Shown here piece by piece: positions 46,283-57,152 of a stretch of 64,000 nt of DNA (its first letter is position 1; every line of letters starts with the position of its first letter). Below the pieces are notes generated by a model. The model had not been told where the DNA came from. It saw nothing but the letters and a program-made list of their open reading frames with translations, and made no database searches. The DNA comes from Lumbricus rubellus (Eukaryota; Annelida; Clitellata; Crassiclitellata; Lumbricidae). The position numbers were made by a program, and so were the translations under genes. The stretch is taken from contig OX243825.1 in assembly GCA_945859605.1 (NCBI GenBank), positions 32,436,992 through 32,500,991 of the forward strand, written 5' to 3'.

Positions 46283-46556
46283 CCACTCCGCTCTTCAAAT
46301 AGATTTGATCTTTTAGTTCCTCCTACTAGAACGCCTATGGCTCAGTCCCGATCCTTTACATCAATTGGCCCCTCTCTTTGGAATACTCTGTCTCCATCTA
46401 CTCGGTATCAACTTCTAACTGGTAATCCCTCCTCCACATTTTCTTTCCTCAAAACTTATTTCTTCTCTTGTGGCCTTGCGCACTGGGAGCGCCTCTGAAC
46501 GGTTCATCCTAGTAGAGGCGCTTTATAAATGTTTTAATACGATACGATTATATGCC
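46283..46556 (+). mobile_element. CR1/L2-like LINE 3' end (copy 2)
   Basis: Near-copy of 41620-41850 (RTPMAQSRSFTSIGPSLWN ... HWERL stop at 46496-46498). It ends in a 'AATACGATACGAT' tail. Both copies also share about 30 bp upstream (CAAATAGATTTGAT). Confidence 0.8.
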
Positions 46557-46901
46557 TACATTGATTTATCAAATAAGGGAACTACACCGTGATTCAAAAA
46601 AGTAAGCCAAACTGTTTTAGAGTTTGTCCTGCAGGTCATATTCACCTAATCATTAATCAAGTAGGCCTATAAACGATGAGCGTGCTTGTTTGTTGCCCTT
46701 CCAACATTATGGTCCTACATTGATTTTTCAAGGGTACTAGATTAGCATAGAAATTGACTGATATATCTCAAAAGTGTGCCAAAGGAAATGATGACAATGC
46801 TTTTTTGAATATTTTTTTCGAATAAAAATTATTTATCAAAGAGAACAGATTTAATGCCTACATTAAAGAATCACAGAAGAAGTTGATAATTGGATTCTTA
46901 C

Positions 46902-47204
46902 TGCATTCTGTGACAATTTCCTCTCTGGTTGCGTTTGGAAACAAGTCATTTCCGGTGTAATCTGACGTCGAGACATCGACATACACCATGCAATGATACG
47001 CAACGTTGGACGTAATATTTGAGAGAACCTGGCCATCGATGACGCTGTTGTCAGGTCCAAACCATTTGTACGATGCATTCGGGAAAGTATCTGCATTGCA
47101 TGTCAAAGTCAAACTGTCGTATTCATCAGAACAAGCACATGTTCCATTGTTGCAATCGTCGAAATATGTCACGTTAGTCCAGGTGGATTCATTGTGCGGA
47201 AATC
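46902..47204 (-). CDS. Ig exon D1 (C2-like)
   Basis: 303 nt, phase 1-1, acceptor TTTTGAAG, donor GTAAGAAT. C-x4-C-x-C (CNNGTCAC), B-strand Cys (LTLTCNADT), Trp (YKWFGPDN), F-strand Cys (VAYHCMVYV), terminal Cys (VTEC). Homologue of D3. Several N-glycosylation sites (NES, NVT, NGT, NAS, NIT). Confidence 0.8.
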
Positions 47205-47707
47205 CTTCAAAATAAAGGTAGTACAAGCCTGTTACAGTGGTGTGAACACATAGAGCCTATTATGAGAAGTAAGACCTTAGAAAATAAAAAGTTGACTAAA
47301 TAAAAATAAGAAATTCAATGTCTGATATAAAAGCTTACAAAATGCAATGTTTAACTGTTAGTGCCAACTTAAATCGTTAAAGAAAAGCAAAAAAACTATT
47401 ATAATTATTCTTAATTTCATGTTTAGCCCAAATGTTCAACAGATCGTGAAATCAGAGCAGCGGTGCATCTACTGTAGCCTACTAGCTAACATATATTATG
47501 GTTCAAATCTGTGGGGTCTATTGGTATTACATAAAACTAAAGAGTTGCTGACGAGCTGCGACAATAACAAGCTGACACCGATGCAAAAAGTAGGCAACGC
47601 GTATTGTGAAATGATTGAGGGTCGACACAATGCCATCTGCACATTAAAGGATGATAAATGAAAATCACATTAAATAGCAATCGGGTTATGTTGCGAAATA
47701 ATCTTAC

Positions 47708-47995
47708 TGCAGTATGGTGTAGCATCTCCCATGCCTATTGGAATAAAATTTGTAGCACCATGATACACAACATTTCGAATCGTATTGGATGCTACACATG
47801 TGTAACTCCTGTCAATTTCTGCCAGGTCGAAAACGTCATCGTTACTTAAACTGACGTTCTCTTTGGTATCGAACCATTCGTAAGTTGGTGGAGGATTTCC
47901 TATAGCGTCACACCTAACCCATTTGACTTCACAAGTAGTTCCACCAATCGATACATGTTCAGGAGTGAATGCAAGAATGTTGGCCACAGGGTAGA
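47708..47995 (-). CDS. Ig exon C1
   Basis: 288 nt, phase 1-1, acceptor CTTTCAG, donor GTAAGA. TTCEVKWVRC (extra Cys plus B-strand Cys), YEWFDTKENVS, RSYTCVASNTIR (F strand), terminal DATPYC. CVASNTIR matches CTASNTIR of C2 and C3. The frame begins YPVANI after the splice, with no ATG. Confidence 0.8.
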
Positions 47996-48331
47996 CTGAA
48001 AGAAAGACAAATACTTCAGTATCACAGAAATTTCTTCATTCATTATTTAATTCATTATTAGCGCTGATATGACGTTCCTTCCAGAACCCACTCATGAACG
48101 CTCACATCCACGTTACGAATAAAGATGAAAATACTACTGAATAGTAAATGATAAAACCATGTCATGTGGACCAAGAGTAAAGAGCGGGAACTCATTTCAT
48201 GTGGAAGTGCCAACAACCACTGGATTATCTAAGGACAATTCCGTAGGAAAATAGCAATTGTAACGCTATGTTTGCATATAATTATGTACTGGATCTTCAT
48301 CCTAAATAAAGAGCTATCTAATAGCACTTAC

Positions 48332-48679
48332 AGAGTACTTCAATAATCGGCGAACTCGCGTTGCTGTTCACAGAAGGAATGTTGTTCGCGTAACCCGTAT
48401 TGGTGGGTGGAACCAGTTGCAGATAGACATGGCATGTGCATGGCGTAGTATCACTTCTATAAATGTTTACCAATAGCTGACTAACAACCGTATTTTCTGC
48501 GATTAATTCTTTGGCACTGGAAACATCTATCCAATTTTGTTCGGTTGTCCAATTGAAATGCGGTCGGAGTGTAGGAGCGGGTGACATGGATCCGTTGTAA
48601 TTCAATCTACATTCCATGACGACGACTTCGTTTTCAACTGCAGGTGATGTACTATTAACTGTAATAGCTGGGGGTGATT
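48332..48679 (-). CDS. Ig exon B1 (core cysteines present)
   Basis: 348 nt, phase 1-1, acceptor CTTCAG, donor GTAAGTG. VVVMECRLNYNGS (B-strand Cys), HFNWTTEQN (Trp), PCTCHVYLQLVP (F-strand Cys). Shares ENE, SMSPAPTLR, GYANNIPSVN and SSPIIEV with B2 and B3. It shows that the B type was an ordinary Ig domain before the later losses. Confidence 0.8.
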
Positions 48680-48779
48680 CTGAAGATAGAGAAACATTCA
48701 CCATTTTTTTTTTCATTTTTAGGAAAACCTTTCAGCTAATGAGCATATTTAAACGTCTATTTATACCGAATTGATTAGT

Positions 48780-49210
48780 ATAAAGATACCTTCATCCAGA
48801 TTTTACTTCGTATCTATGTAGGTGAAATAGAAACGGGATTGACGAAAACACGCTTACAAAATAGAAGCTGAATCAATGTATTTATAGATCTGAAATAGGA
48901 GCTGGATTGACGAAAAACGCTAAAGAAATGGAGTCTGGATGAAGGAATTTATAGATCTGAAATAGAAGTTGGATATATGTAAAGAGCGACAAAGAAATGG
49001 AAGCCGGATGAAGGTTTATATAGATGAAATATAAGCTGGATTTGTGATAAAACGTTTGAGAAATGGAAGCTGGATGAATGTATCTTTATATTTGAAATGG
49101 AAGCTGGATGAAAGTTTTATATAGGTGAAATAGAAGCTGGAGTAGTTTGTAGACGAGTTGTCGTAGACGAGTTGTCGTAGACGAGTTGTCTGTAGACCAG
49201 TTGTCGTGAC
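48780..49210. repeat. 'AAGCTGGATT' array ending in a foldback-type terminus
   Basis: Array 48780-49140 followed by GTAGACGAGTTGTCGTAGAC repeats that end GTTGTCGTGACACC at about 49213, the standard right end of the foldback-like family. A matching left end was not found, so this is a partial copy in the intron between A1 and B1. Confidence 0.6.
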
Positions 49211-49307
49211 ACCGCTTAAAACAGCGTCAGATGTCATATTGTTGCTTTCGTGACGTTCTGAAAAATTCTTATGAAAACACAAAAAGTGATAACCGAATGC
49301 GTCTCAC

Positions 49308-49625
49308 CTATAACTGCGAGAATGGAGAAAAAATCATTTAGTGCTTCTGAACATCGATAGACTCCAGCTTGTTCCATTGTAATGTTGAAAATGATTAGGT
49401 TGCATGTTGTTCCTCCTCCTATCGACTCCACTGCATAATGATCATCAAATGGATCGTTGACTGCCGTGCAGCCTGGATTTACGATCGTCAATTGTCCATT
49501 TGTATCTCCAGTCTTCGATAAAAACCAATTATCAATCGGCGCATCAGCCGTGCAATTGATTCTTACATCTTGTCCAATCTCTGCCACTGCGTTGGAAGGT
49601 TCTTCGATTATTGCTGCAGTAATTC
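49308..49625 (-). CDS. Ig exon A1 (V-like), first after the signal peptide
   Basis: 318 nt, phase 1-1, acceptor TTTTTGTAG, donor GTGAGAC. VRINCTADAPIDNWFLSK, NPGCTAVND, TTCNLIIFN, QAGVYRCSEA. It joins in frame to the signal-peptide exon at 51819-51879 (Gly codon split G|GA). Confidence 0.85.
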
Positions 49626-50119
49626 CTACAAAAAATTACATTATTTTGTCCATACAAATAAAACGTTATTTCTTCATCTATCCATGAATCTACAGACTAA
49701 TAATAGTGAAACGACCGTTTTCAGAATTATTGTAAGGGTTTACCTACGGTATGGTTCAATTGGCGAGTGACCTAAACAAACTTGAAGTTTCCAGCCAGAA
49801 GGGTGACTGACAGACGCTGTTGTTAGATGGATGGTCATAGGCTGGTCGTCTGTCACTCTTAAGGTCTTGCCTTCTTGTTCTTTCCGAAAGTCAGTGACTC
49901 GATGAGGTTTCAACTGCAACTTGGACGAACAAGTGAGACTGCGAGAATAGTCTGAATAGATGCACATTTTCATTCCTTAATAGGCTATGAGTTATTTTTA
50001 CAGCTACAGTAGCCTATACCTTTTTGCGTATTAAAATACCTGTAGGCCTATAATGCTGCGAATGTGTCTAGTACCGTGATACTCCAAGCAACTACAACTG
50101 GACAAAGTTATGATAGTGA

Positions 50120-50468
50120 CTCCGTTATGAATAAAGTAATAAAGCCAATAGTGCTGAGAATAAAGTTAATAGCGTTAAGAGAAAAAGTCTGGTGCTAGGA
50201 ATAAAGTCGACAGCGTTAATAATAAATTATGGTCGCCAGTGTTCCGAATGATGCCGATAGTTCCAAAATGAAGTCTTTTGCTTTAAGAATAAATTCGGTG
50301 ATGCCAAAAATAAAGCTGAGAGCGTTCAGAATAAAATCGACAGTGTTAAGAATAATATTAGACCTACAGACGATAATATTATATTGCCACGAATAAAGTC
50401 CATGGTGCTCAAATAAAATCCATTGTGTTAAGAACAGAGTCCATAGTGCTAAAAGAATCAAGTACATG
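50120..50468. repeat. Degenerate 'AAGAATAAAGTCGATAGCGTT' minisatellite
   Basis: Around 15 imperfect 20-27-bp units. It resumes at 51475-51600 beyond the TIR element, so the element split it. A short related array lies at 55330-55410. Confidence 0.7.
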
Positions 50469-50469
50469 G

Positions 50470-51459
50470 TAGGGGAAGTAGGGGCGAGATGGACCCTTGG
50501 GGCATGATGGATCCCGTCAATATAAGGTATCTATGATGTCGCCACCTTCCGAATGAACTTTAATTACTGTAATACGGTTGACGCTTAGGAGATTTGTCCA
50601 AAATAAACGACCGAAACCTCAATTTCTCGTTTTTTATGGTGAAAATTTGATTCTCGACCTGCCCGATTTTATTTACAGGAAACACTTATTTGCAAAGTAT
50701 TCAATTGCACTTTGTGATAGGTTTTTTATACAAGTATATTTTGTTAAACACCCTTCTCTGCTGTATTAACGAATTCAATATTGGCAGGATACTCAGTAGA
50801 ATTAATATTTTATTGGTGAAAAGTTTATACCTTACCCATGGGGGCTAGTTGGATCAGTCACCGACGGGGCAAAACGGACCTTGTGATCCATCTTGCCCCG
50901 CATGTGTGAATTTTTCATGTGGTTCGACTTTTTCATCTGATTTCGCATGTTAGTTAATTATTATATTATAATTACTATAATAATAATTGTTGGATACAAT
51001 AATAATGACAATTACCGCGAAATACACGATTGTAGTGGTCTGTCTTGTTCCACCATGGGGGCAAGATGGACCACTAAAATCACATGAAATTTCAAAATAT
51101 GCTCCAAAGTAACTTATGCGTTATTCTTAATGTTTTACTTTATAAACGATCACATTTGTGCATAAAAATAGTATTCTAGCTGTGTTCAGAACATGCTACG
51201 ATAAAAGCATAATGCGTGGGGCATGATTTATTAGACGGCTCCATCTTGCCCCATAGTGGGGGCAAGATGGACCATTACAACTAATTTTTTAATTTAAAAA
51301 ATCTTATTATCAAGAAGAGATGCATTAAAATTTGTGTTGCCCTTAGCTACGTTACTGTATTAGCTACGAGTAAAAAAAACATTGTGTCCGTGAAGCACGT
51401 TTATGGTGTCTTAAAACCAGAAGTCCGTTACGGGGTCCGTCTCGCCCCTACTTCCCCTA
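50470..51459. mobile_element. TIR element, GGGGAAGTAGGGGCGAGATG ends
   Basis: Perfect inverted ends GGGGAAGTAGGGGCGAGATG and the reverse at 51438-51457, flanked by TA on both sides. Inside, 'GGGGCAAGATGGACC' recurs four or more times on either strand. It splits the minisatellite at 50120. No transposase. The superfamily is uncertain. Confidence 0.7.
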
Positions 51460-51818
51460 CTTATAGTAGGCCTACAATAAAGTAAAAAATCCAATGTATT
51501 AAGGCTTCAGTCAATAGCGCTTGGAATGGTGTCGTTAGCTTTAAGAATAAATTCGATTGTGTTAGGAATAAAGTCAGTAGCAACAAGAACGAAGCTGTCA
51601 CATGCTTGCATGCATACATACATAGGCCTACAATCCTACATGCGTTCAAACACACATTAGGCCTAGATCTAGCCTATACGCTACAGCCGCTACACAAACA
51701 GAGACATAAAATGCATAATTATCAATCTTATGAGCGCTAGGCTACATCATTCTGACGGTTCTGAAGATAATAATGAGAAACAATTTAATGAATAGGCTAA
51801 AACAATGTAAGGCATTAC

Positions 51819-51879
51819 CTGTAATGATTGTAGAAAGAATCCAAAATTTTCCAACAAGTGCAAAATAACAGGTAGGCAT
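51819..51879 (-). CDS. Signal-peptide exon of the multi-Ig gene
   Basis: ATG at 51879 followed by MPTCYFALVGKFWILSTIIT and a split Gly codon, then donor GTAATG: 61 coding nt, phase 1. The hydrophobic core and the position upstream of the phase-1 Ig exons fit a secretory signal. A paralogous exon of exactly the same length is at 59191-59251. The promoter is not identified. Confidence 0.7.
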
Positions 51880-52139
51880 ATTTTTCTCTTCAGCAGAACT
51901 TTTTCTCCTACAATCCCATGGCGTCTCTTTCGGCGTGTAAAAGCTTACTGAATGTAGTTCTTCTAATTAAGGTCACCTTCGTAAATGTGTTATTGGTCAT
52001 GTCACCACAACTACTTCAGGTATTATATGGCTTACATGTTCAAACAAAGCTGTAGACCTATTTATCGAAGACGACACTCCACAGTTACATGTAAATGAGA
52101 GTATTATATGACTGTGCTTAGTGTGCTACTTGAGCAAAC

Positions 52140-52590
52140 AGTAGAGTGCTTGGGGGGAAGTCCGACACTGGAGGGAAGTTCGACAATCGTAACCTTTCTG
52201 CTTACTTACTCACGAGCTTTAATGACACGTCATTTGCGGATAAATTTTTTAATAAAGCTTTCTTTATTTGTCATTTTGGCCAACTTAGATTAAAATTTTA
52301 CCGCATGCAATCCGCGAAATCCTGACCTAAATCAGTGCACCAGATCAATGATCAATGCATCCGAGTGCGCAATGTAAAATCATGTTAAAAGTTTAATCGC
52401 ATATCTCTCATCTCGAGGGAGATTTTCTTGTTATTAATGCTTGAGCTAGGTCTAATGCCAATGAAAAGTAGGTTGGTAAGACGCATATTGCTCATTACAC
52501 AGTGGGTCGAAAAATAAGTGACCTGTCGAACTTCCACCCAAGTTCGGGTAAGTTCGACACCTCTAATTGGGGTAAGTTCGACAGTGTGTG
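52140..52590. repeat. 'GGGAAGTTCGACA' repeat pair
   Basis: GGAAGTCCGACACTGGAGGG at about 52157 and several 'GGTAAGTTCGACA' units at 52500-52590, like the motif style of 50470-51459 and 63467-63530. Possibly the ends of a decayed element. Confidence 0.4.
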
Positions 52591-52794
52591 GCTTCTGCAT
52601 ATACGTGGGAATATGTGATTCGTTTTATGTGTGTATCATTACTGTAGATACAAAATGTCTATAAAACGAAATGTATGTAAGTTATTTATCAATCAATCAA
52701 TCAATCAATTTTTTTATTGAGCCAAAAGAGCACACAAGATGTAAATCAACATATCAAAATAAATTTTAATATCACGATGTTACACAATACAGTT

Positions 52795-52930
52795 CTCAAA
52801 TAATTTCAGTTCAACTTCAACTTCGCGTTCTTAAATAATTTCAGTTCAACTTCAACTTCGAGTTCTTAAATCATTTCAGTTCAAGTTACAGCTTTTAAAT
52901 AATTTCAGTTCAGGTTACCGAGAAATCTCG
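52795..52930. repeat. About 40-bp tandem repeat x 3-4
   Basis: Units 'AATTTCAGTTCAACTTCAAC' followed by 'TTCGAGTTCTTAA', preceded by (TCAA)n at about 52690. Confidence 0.7.
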
Positions 52931-53019
52931 CGAGATTAACGACTTTCTCTTAACACAATCCCGCCTGAATTGTTTTTGGAAATATCTATAAAATTAATGG
53001 TAACTATGCTAGAATAACA

Positions 53020-53640
53020 ATACTGCATCAGTGGTCACACTTAAGCATAATAAAGTATATATTTTCTGAATCAGCAAATTTAAGGGAATAAAATTGCATA
53101 TTTCACTATGAAGAATTTTTCATTTATATAGCGCCCTTATAATGCCAAAGCGCAAAACAGTCACCGATAAGCATCTTACACAGCATTTGAAGGCCAACAG
53201 TCCAATATTGGTAACAAATAAGCATGCTAAAAACCATATATTTTATGAACCAGTAGTCTCCTATCTATATTATCCAGATTTCATATCGTGAACAATGGTT
53301 AATTTATATAGCGGCATTGTACTCCCAAAAGGTAAAAGTCACCAATAGACATATCGACAATGAATCAGAAGGACAGCAATTCAACAACACTTTACAAGAA
53401 GTCATAATAAAGTATATATTTCCTGAATCAGCAAACTTCTGGCTAAAAATCCATGTTTTACTTTGAAGAAATATTCATTTATATAGCGGCTTTAGAATTC
53501 CAAAGGGCAAAACAGTCACCGATAAACATATCGGCACTGCATTTCAAGACAACAGTCCAGTAATGGTCACAAATAAGCATAACAAAGCACATATTTTCTG
53601 AATCACCAGTCTTCTGGCTATGAAATTCAAATTACATTGT
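53020..53640. repeat. About 175-bp tandem repeat x 3
   Basis: Three diverged units centred on 'TTTATATAGCG.C', 'CAAA..GCAAAACAGTCACC' and 'ATATTTTCTGAATCAGCAAA'. The TATATAGCGC core resembles the LINE/SINE tails elsewhere in the window. Confidence 0.65.
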
Positions 53641-53644
53641 GGAT

Positions 53645-54700
53645 AAAAGTTCCATTCTAACAAAGGACCAAAAAGACTAGGGTGCCACCTATACGGACTT
53701 GGTACAACATCATCATGCGGAGGGCTAGCACGCTTTGCAGTGAAGTAGGCTGTCAAGTCATGTCGGCTAACAACTGTCTGAATGTCCTACTGTCCAAGTA
53801 AAGGCAATATCCTCATTTGATAAAGCCTGTTGCCAGTTCCATTGCTCAATATCAAGAAGTTGCTGTCGGTTGGTTTAGTAATTCCACGGACTTCAATAAT
53901 TGGACGTTGACCTTTGCGAACATGACTTTGACCTTGACCACAGCCACGACCTGGACTATGACCACCCCATTGACCACAACTGCTTCCTCCTCCTGTGCTA
54001 CTGGTTGTGGTAGCATCATCAACAGTTGCAGATGCTGCATAGAAACGGAAACATAATAGTGAATTAGATAGGATCAATAGAAAGAGAATAATTTATTGTC
54101 AATCAGCTGATCAATGGACACAAAGTTATTCCATGAAACCATCTTCAATATAAAATTTTGGCTTGAATTGATTTTCAGTAAACATAAATTTGCTTTCAAT
54201 CAGCATATTCATATTCTTCTTACATCTAAACTATCAAGAAATTAAAAAAAAGAAACACAAATAAAAAATATTGGCATTTGCTTACCTCTCCGACTTCGGC
54301 ATTATTTAGCAATGCGGAGTCCGAACAACAAGACTCGGTTATCAGACTGGCCTAAAATCGAAACTATTTGCGACCCAAACACTGTGTTCCGCCGGCGATC
54401 TTAAAATTTCGGACGAATTCATCGTCAGAAGATGAAAATTCATTGTCAAAACCCGTCATAACACGCCTAAAATTTTCCGAACTCCGGACAAGTTTATACC
54501 TAACTTCAAACTTGTTTTTTGACCACAATATATAACTTTTTATCAGCAAACAAAAATTGGGAAAATACTACATTTCTCGCTGAAAACGCTGATGCTATTT
54601 TTATTTTTCCCCGATGCCTATTTATAGATGCAATATAGTCTGTTTCAATGCCTCCCATTTCGGGTCACCCGCGACCCGATCCGGCGGGAACGGGTTAACA
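53645..54700. other. Intergenic, one possible exon
   Basis: Minus strand about 54040-53790 follows a good acceptor (TTTCCGTTTCTATGCAG) and is open for about 80 codons with GGGSSCGQWGGHSPGRGCGQ. The plus strand is also open (Thr-rich). Neither has a recognisable domain and the open frames may come from low complexity. Nothing else seen. Confidence 0.3.
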
Positions 54701-54704
54701 TAGT

Positions 54705-54835
54705 CCAACGAAAGACTGGTTCACCGCTAATTTAAGTCAGTAAGTAAATTACTTCATTTCTATAACATAGTTCAACGAAAGACTGGTTCACCGCTAATTT
54801 AAGTCAGTAAGTAAATTACTTCATTTATAGTTTTA
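54705..54835. repeat. 67-bp perfect-type tandem duplication, then CGTTA-rich repeats
   Basis: The block starting 'CATAGTCCAACGAAAGACTG' is repeated almost exactly. Downstream (54855-55025) 'TTCAGTT(C/A)TCGTTA' and 'CGTTAACG' recur, possibly a transposon end. Confidence 0.75.
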
Positions 54836-55663
54836 GTCATAAATGTGTATAATTTCCGTTCGGGCTTTAATTATCGTTACAGTTTTTATTCAGTTCGGCA
54901 TCATTTATTTCCGTTTCCGTTCAGTTTTCGTTCTTAGAATATTTTCAGTTATCGTTATACTTATCGTTAACGGAATAGATTATTTTCAGTTCGACTTATC
55001 GTTTCCGTTAACGAATATAACACTGGTCTCACGTCAATTGAGTTTATTGTAGGCTTACAAAGCACATAGAGACTTTGCTCGACTAAAGAACGAGGTCAGA
55101 TAATTTGCATACCAGGTTCGTATTTTTCGTATAATAGTCGCAAGTTGTAGGACCTAAGCAGTAAGCAATACCAAATAATTCGATAGTTTAAAGAATAGAA
55201 CTATTGTAGGCCTACTTATTGTCAGTTAGGCCTATTATTTTTTTATTATTACTTTTAGTTCTGTTTTCTCTATGGGCCAGGCCTACATCTCAAATAGAAT
55301 ATTTATAACTAGTTACTAGGCCCTAGTTAGGTATTCTTGAGAATAAAGTCAATCGTGTAAGGAATATTCGACGTCGTTAAGAATGAAGTCGATAGCGTTA
55401 ACAATCAAGTCACCAGGACTAATTGTAAGAGACTAAGTTCCAAACCACTGGAAGCCATAGTTCTCGAGTGTGTCTGCTGTTTCGGTTCATTGTAAAAGAC
55501 GCTGCTATCCAACAGCAGAATAACAGAAAATTACTCTCAGGTAAATTAGAAATGAAACCAAAAAGAAAGTTCGAGATAAATCTGTAAATGTCAACAACAG
55601 GACAATAATTCTAGAGGAAAAGAAAATCTGTTAATGCAGAGGAGTCCGTTTTTCATGCATGTA

Positions 55664-56063
55664 CACTGTGTCCCAATAAATCGGGCACCCTTTTTATAAC
55701 GTAAATAAAACAGGTAAATCTTAATCGATTTTCAAAATTTCTAAACTATTTTTATCCTGAGATAATTATCTTACACTGACTCAAAGATGAAGTTTCTGGC
55801 ATGAATATTGACGTCACAATTACGTCATTTGCATCAGAGAATTCAAATGGAGGCCATTCTCTAACGATTTTTTGTGACATTTGGTTTCGATATGTAAATT
55901 AACTACGTCATTATGACGTAATATGTTAGTGTGGGCCGTTCATAAATTACCAATTTGCAGATAATTATTACAGGATAAAAACAGTTTTGAAATTTTGACA
56001 ATTGAATATTTACCAGTTTTATTCACATTATAAAAAGGGTACCCGATTTATTGGGACACAGTG
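55664..56063. mobile_element. Tc1/mariner-type MITE, 400 bp
   Basis: Inverted ends CACTGTGTCCCAATAAATCG, near-perfect over about 36 bp, flanked by TA (55662-55663 and 56064-56065). No coding capacity. Internal 'ATTACGTCATT' and 'TACGTCATTATGACGTAA' are CRE-like palindromes. Confidence 0.8.
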
Positions 56064-56823
56064 TAGTTACAGATGGCTACGCGTCTTGTCACAATCAACG
56101 TGATTATTAAAAGCGGCAAAGCCTAAACGTCGATGTGATAATACAGTGAAGCCAACGTACATGTAGGCCTACATTGTAGATCTGACTAACATTGGCTGGA
56201 CTAAGCCTTAGTCAAACAAATAGAGCAAATGCAGAACCTTGGAAAAAATGCAAAGGGCAAACAAAAAATTATAATATTCAATTATTCATTACTAAAACAT
56301 CAGTTATAGTCTTAAACGAGCGGCAATCAATCTTTTATTCTTATGTGTTCAATAAGCAATACGGTAGATAATTATTCAATTTGGCTTTAAACTGAGTCAC
56401 GTGCACTAAGTTCTGAATCAGAAGAGAGTTCTACGGTTAGCGAAAGAACTGATAGGCCTAAACGTCGCAAATAAAAGTAAAGGTGCACAAAAATTAATCG
56501 CAATAGTAAAAATTAATTCAAAGAAAATAAGCAAAGCAACACATTGCATTCAAAACAATAATTTGTGGAAGGCTTATGTGGACCATGTGGGCACATTTCA
56601 TTCACATATTTATTTTGATTTGCATATCATTTAGATAGACACTGAAAACTTTTAACCTAAATTAAAGTAACTTAGTAATTTCTATCTAAAGTGGAAATTA
56701 AATAGATTATTTTAAATGGCTGAAGCGGTCTCGCTCCCGAGCATTCCGCTCGAAGAAAGCCCTAAAAGTGAATCCTTTACAAGACTAGTAGCTTTTAACT
56801 TTTAGAAGTTGTCGATGCTGACA
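56064..56823. other. Intergenic, 3' flank of the tyrosine-tail gene
   Basis: AT-rich. On the minus strand it holds the presumed 3' UTR of the gene whose stop is at 56824. Several 'AATAAA'-like motifs, none decisive. Confidence 0.4.
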
Positions 56824-57152
56824 TCAGCATCCAACGCCTACTGTAACTGTAGCCCTATTTGATTCAGCGCTTTGGATGTCGTCTAATTCCTGGTATGTTG
56901 ATAATGGGTCGACATAATCTGCATCAGTTGGTGAAAGTTGCTCGTATGTGGTGGACTGCGAACGTGTTTCCGTTTGACGTTTTAGTTCTTCGTATGCCGC
57001 TGATCCACTGCTTTCAGTCGAAGGATCCTGTATTTGAGGCTCTGTTGCTACAGCTGGATGTAGCAACTCTGTTCTGGTAATTGGTTTCAACAACTCTGCA
57101 CTAGCGATTGGCTGTAGATCTAACAAGTCTGTCCTTTGTTCTGGAAGTGGAA
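56824..57152 (-). CDS. Tyrosine-motif cytoplasmic tail exon
   Basis: 329 nt including the stop, entered in phase 1 after acceptor TTTTTACTGCACAG. It encodes about 108 residues, hydrophilic, with AAYEELKRQ, TTYEQLSP, DYVDPL and STYQELDD. Three are Y-x-x-L motifs, spaced 12 and 13 residues apart, wider than a strict ITAM (6-8, up to 12). YVDP is a further SH2-type site. Such tails bind SH2 proteins when phosphorylated in known Ig-superfamily receptors and adaptors. It is the last exon of the gene whose transmembrane exon is at 57934-58107. Confidence 0.7.

Noticed and set aside
53817..54056. Thr-rich plus frame as a mucin-like exon
   Set aside because: Low complexity is open on both strands; evidence is too weak to choose one.
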